This document shows positions 49,840-52,143 of a stretch of 52,143 bases of DNA, one piece after another. A program made the translations under genes and the position numbers. The notes beneath the pieces were generated by a model. It was not told where the DNA came from. It did not search any database and worked only from the letters and a program-made list of their open reading frames with translations. Source of the stretch: Gemmatimonadota bacterium (GTDB lineage: Bacteria; Gemmatimonadota; Gemmatimonadetes; Longimicrobiales; Gaopeijiaceae); assembly GCA_029879725.1 (NCBI GenBank), contig JAOUPR010000015.1, forward strand, positions 1 through 52,143, read 5' to 3'. The stretch's first letter is position 1. Each line of letters starts with the position of its first letter.

Positions 49840-49881
49840 CGCGTGGGATAAGGTCGAGAGCAGCGCATTTTCGGAAGCTCG

Positions 49882-50592
49882 ATGAACACGTTGGCCGGAT
49901 CCATGTTCGACGAAGACGACCTGCTGCCTCTTTCCGCCCTACAGCACATGGTCTTTTGTGAGCGTCAGGCGGGCCTCATCCACCTGGAGCAGACCTGGGC
50001 GGACAATGCGTACACGGTGGAGGGTGACCATCTCCATCGGATAGTGGACGGAATGAGCTCGGATCTGCGGTCCGATGTGCTCACACGCCGAGGAGTAACC
50101 CTGAAATCATTCCGGCTGGGTGTGATTGGAAGGGCGGACGTAGTGGAGTTCCACAGCGTAGACAGGGTGGACAGTGAGGGTGTTTGTCTCCCCGGCCGGA
50201 CTGGCCGATGGCGGCCCGTTCCCGTCGAGTACAAGCGAGGGCGGCCGAAAGCCCATCGTGCGGACGAGGTACAACTCTGTGCCCAGGCGATGTGTCTGGA
50301 GGAGGCGTTCGCGGTCGCGGTGGGCACCGGCGTCCTGTTCTACGGGCGCACGCGGCGGCGTAGCGAGGTGATCTTGTCCGCCGAGCTCCGTGCGCTGACT
50401 GAACGGACAGCCGAGCGCCTCCACACGATGATGCGGTCGGGACGCACGCCGGTATGCGCGCGGACAGAACAATGTGATCGGTGTTCGCTCGAACCGGTAT
50501 GTCTCCCGCCATCCAAGAGTAGCAAACCATCGGTGCGCGCCTATCTCGATGGTGTGCTGTCATGGTCGATCAAGGTGGAGGATCAGGAATGA
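49882..50592 (+). CDS. cas4: Cas4 RecB-like exonuclease of CRISPR adaptation
   Basis: A 236-residue Cas4. The iron-sulfur cysteines are Cys26 (FCERQ) and Cys198, Cys201 and Cys207 (CDRCSLEPVC). The RecB-nuclease residues are His50 (GDHLHRIVD), Asp85 (IGRADVVEF), Glu116-x-Lys118 (PVEYKRG) and Gln131 (QLCAQAMCLEE). Cas4 trims prespacers and selects those with the right PAM, together with Cas1-Cas2. The first ATG is used; a second in-frame ATG lies 21 bp later (MFDEDDL). It overlaps cas1 by 4 bp (ATGA). It is separated from the interference genes by the inserted toxin-antitoxin pair. Confidence 0.95.
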   Translation: MNTLAGSMFDEDDLLPLSALQHMVFCERQAGLIHLEQTWADNAYTVEGDHLHRIVDGMSSDLRSDVLTRRGVTLKSFRLGVIGRADVVEFHSVDRVDSEGVCLPGRTGRWRPVPVEYKRGRPKAHRADEVQLCAQAMCLEEAFAVAVGTGVLFYGRTRRRSEVILSAELRALTERTAERLHTMMRSGRTPVCARTEQCDRCSLEPVCLPPSKSSKPSVRAYLDGVLSWSIKVEDQE

Positions 50593-51614
50593 AGACCCAC
50601 CTGAACACATTGTTCGTCACAACCGAAGACAGCCATTTGGCGAAGGAAGGTGAGGCCGTGGTCGTGAGGCGCGGGGGCCAAACACTGCTTCGCGTGCCCA
50701 TCCACATGTTGGAGTCGATCGTCTGTTTTGGGCATGTGGGCCTGAGTCCATATCTCATGGCTCACTGCGCCCGGAACCGCGTCTCGATCTCGTATCATCA
50801 GCCGAACGGACGGTTCCTTGCCACCGTACGAGGCTCCACGTCGGGAAATGTGCTGCTCCGGAAGGATCAATTCCGAGCGTCCGAGGATCCTGGGAGGTGC
50901 TTGGCGCTGTCCGAAATCTTCGTGCGGGCCAAGATCCACAATTCCAGAGTCGTTGTCGCTCGGGCCGTACGTGATCATGGCGATGCGGACGGTGAACTGG
51001 CACGGTGCGTCGCGTACCTGTCGGGATGTCTGAAGCGCGCATCCCGCGTTGCCGAGATAGGCCGGTTACGTGGGATCGAGGGAGAGGCTGCGAAGAGATA
51101 TTTCGCCGTGTTCGGGTCGTTGTTGCGGAACCCGGAACCCGGGATTTCCATGAACGGACGTTCGCGGAGACCTCCGCGAGATCCCGTCAATGCGTTGCTC
51201 TCCTTCTCGTATGCATTGCTCGCGTCAGACTGTCGGTCGGCTTGTGAATCCGTGGGACTCGATCCGCAGGTCGGGTTTCTCCACACCGATCGACCCGGTC
51301 GTGCCGGCTTGGCACTCGACCTGATGGAAGAATTGCGGCCTGTGATCGCGGACCGAGTCGCGCTCTCGCTAATCAATCGGCAACAGGTGGGATCGCGTGA
51401 CTTCACGGTGGAGGATGCCGGCGCCGTGCGATTGAAGGACGATTCTCGCAAGAAGGTTCTCGAACAGTATCAGACAAGGAAACAGGAGACCATCACCCAT
51501 CCGTTTCTGGGAGAGAAGGTCTCGCTCGGGTTCGTTCCGCTGCTCCAGGCACGGCTACTTGCGAGGACTCTTCGGGGCGACCTGGACGCCTACCCCGCCT
51601 TCCTCTGGAGGTAG
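50589..51614 (+). CDS. cas1: Cas1 integrase
   Basis: A 341-residue Cas1 of subtype I-C. Metal ligands of the integrase active site are Glu163 (RGIEGEAAKRYF), His232 (VGFLHTDRPGR) and Asp244 (ALDLMEELRP). The N-terminal beta-domain starts KTHLNTLFVTTEDSHLAKEG, as in other I-C Cas1 proteins. With Cas2 it inserts new spacers at the leader end of the array. The start is the ATG overlapping the cas4 stop; the longer frame has no support. cas2 follows 4 bp later. Confidence 0.96.
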   Translation: MKTHLNTLFVTTEDSHLAKEGEAVVVRRGGQTLLRVPIHMLESIVCFGHVGLSPYLMAHCARNRVSISYHQPNGRFLATVRGSTSGNVLLRKDQFRASEDPGRCLALSEIFVRAKIHNSRVVVARAVRDHGDADGELARCVAYLSGCLKRASRVAEIGRLRGIEGEAAKRYFAVFGSLLRNPEPGISMNGRSRRPPRDPVNALLSFSYALLASDCRSACESVGLDPQVGFLHTDRPGRAGLALDLMEELRPVIADRVALSLINRQQVGSRDFTVEDAGAVRLKDDSRKKVLEQYQTRKQETITHPFLGEKVSLGFVPLLQARLLARTLRGDLDAYPAFLWR

Positions 51615-51618
51615 GTCC

Positions 51619-51909
51619 ATGGTGGTTCTCGTCACGTACGACGTATCGACGACAACAGACGACGGACGGCGGCGGCTACGGCGGGTTGCGGCGACCTGCC
51701 TCGACTTTGGACAGCGGGTCCAGAACTCCGTATTCGAATGCAATGTGAACTGGGAGCAGTGGACGCGCCTGAAGCTCCGCCTCCTCAAGGAGATCGATCC
51801 CGAGGAGGATAGTTTGCGGTTCTATCAGTTGGGCAACAAATGGCGGAGTCGGGTGGAGCACCACGGTAGATCGACGGGAGTGGATCTGGAGGGTCCACTC
51901 ATCACTTGA
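51619..51909 (+). CDS. cas2: Cas2
   Basis: A 96-residue Cas2: MVVLVTYDVSTTTDDGRRRL with the conserved Asp8, then RVQNSVFECNV and FYQLGNKWRSRVEHHG. It dimerises between two Cas1 dimers as the scaffold of the spacer-integration complex. The length is normal for subtype I-C. GGAGGT lies a few bases upstream of the ATG. It is the last cas gene and is followed by the leader and the array. Confidence 0.96.
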   Translation: MVVLVTYDVSTTTDDGRRRLRRVAATCLDFGQRVQNSVFECNVNWEQWTRLKLRLLKEIDPEEDSLRFYQLGNKWRSRVEHHGRSTGVDLEGPLIT

Positions 51910-52094
51910 GCGGATCTGCGAACCCCCAGTGTCCGCGTGTGTCCCGGACGGTTCGCGATGGGGGATGGAGTCCGACTTTGCGGGGATGTTGACACCTCAG
52001 ACCTTCGATGATGTCGGCCTCAGGACATAACCGCGGGTGGGTTCGCGCAGATTGCGATGTATCTACTTTGTTCATAAGAGTTTAGGATCAGAGC
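51910..52094 (+). promoter_or_regulatory. CRISPR leader
   Basis: The 185 bp between cas2 and the first repeat have no open frame of note. The last 45 bp are relatively AT-rich (ATCTACTTTG, TTCATAAGAG, TTTAGGATCA), as expected for a leader with a promoter next to the array. A TTGCGA at 52052 could be a -35 element, but no convincing -10 box is seen at the proper distance. Confidence 0.7.
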
Positions 52095-52143
52095 GTCGCC
52101 CCCCGCGTGGGGGGCGTGGATTGAAACCTAGCCTTTTTGCGGG
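52095..52143 (+). CRISPR. Type I-C CRISPR array, first repeat and start of first spacer (truncated by window end)
   Basis: One 33-nt repeat (52095-52127) is visible. It begins GTCGCCCCCC, has a hairpin with 6-8 G-C pairs (CGCCCCCC with GGGGGGCG around GCGT) and ends GTGGATTGAAAC, the standard 3' end of type I-C repeats processed by Cas5c. The following 16 nt are the beginning of the leader-proximal, most recently acquired spacer. A single repeat cannot prove an array, but the location after cas2 makes it nearly certain. Confidence 0.88.

Noticed and set aside
49222-49881. A CreTA-like RNA toxin-antitoxin with a mini CRISPR repeat
   Set aside because: No sequence resembling the I-C repeat 3' end (GTGGATTGAAAC) was found in the insert; the module encodes two clear proteins instead.
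1-52143. tRNA, rRNA, insertion sequences or att sites that would mark a mobile island
   Set aside because: No cloverleaf-like segment, transposase, integrase (other than Cas1) or flanking direct repeats were seen by eye on either strand; horizontal transfer of the cas locus remains only a general expectation.

Overview
This window is high-GC bacterial chromosome. The gene content points to a Gemmatimonadota-like aerobic chemoorganotroph: a SusC/SusD pair with a lipoprotein signal, a lone ADOP-type macrolide-exporter permease, several secreted peptidases, two D-aminoacylase-like amidohydrolases and a sulfocyanin-type blue copper protein. This assignment is inferred from gene families, not from a marker gene; no rRNA or tRNA gene was seen. 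Genes are densely packed, and no gap without a gene exceeds 300 bases.

Positions 1-43300 are ordinary chromosome. In order they hold: the N-terminal part of an ADOP permease; a small lipoprotein; a SusC/SusD outer-membrane importer; a YbaK editing protein; a tesA / ybbA-ybbP cluster with overlapping divergent starts; a peptidase block (S10 carboxypeptidase, M14 carboxypeptidase, YaiI/DUF188 and creatininase-like hydrolase); a methyltransferase paired with a VTT membrane protein; a DJ-1/PfpI protein; a D-aminoacylase-like enzyme; a 59-residue small protein with a strong terminator; an ArgJ homologue; sulfocyanin; a Moco-sulfurase-like aminotransferase; TerC; a MarR regulator beside an orphan ABC ATPase; a saccharopine-dehydrogenase-like enzyme with a Cys-cluster protein; an M28 peptidase; a STAS protein; an iodotyrosine-deiodinase-like nitroreductase; a GCS2-CBS fusion next to an aspartoacylase-like enzyme; a receiver-HD-GYP phosphodiesterase; a Ycf46-like AAA ATPase; a pyrimidine-dimer glycosylase; an ArsC/Spx-like protein; a seven-repeat FG-GAP protein; and a second D-aminoacylase. 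The peptidases, the importer and the amidohydrolases fit a lifestyle based on scavenging peptides and D-amino-acid-containing material.

Positions 43572-52143 hold a complete type I-C CRISPR-Cas locus: cas3-cas5c-cas8c(with internal cas11c)-cas7c, then cas4-cas1-cas2, a leader and the first repeat of an array that runs off the window. The most unusual feature is a two-gene toxin-antitoxin module (ribbon-helix-helix antitoxin plus MazF/PemK toxin) inserted in the opposite orientation between cas7c and cas4. It splits the interference genes from the adaptation genes. The antitoxin and cas4 start divergently from one 90-bp region carrying repeated ACGTGT elements, so TA autoregulation could also reach cas4-cas1-cas2. 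Transcription from cas7c would run antisense into the toxin gene, since only 17 bp and no terminator separate them.

Other points for a second look: a long two-tier hairpin between convergent genes (40250-40364), a truncated second copy of an arsC-like translation start (39162-39216), a 33-bp palindrome in front of marR, a perfect palindrome carrying both start codons of a divergent pair (29666-29695), and a G-quadruplex motif with an inverted repeat in front of cas3.
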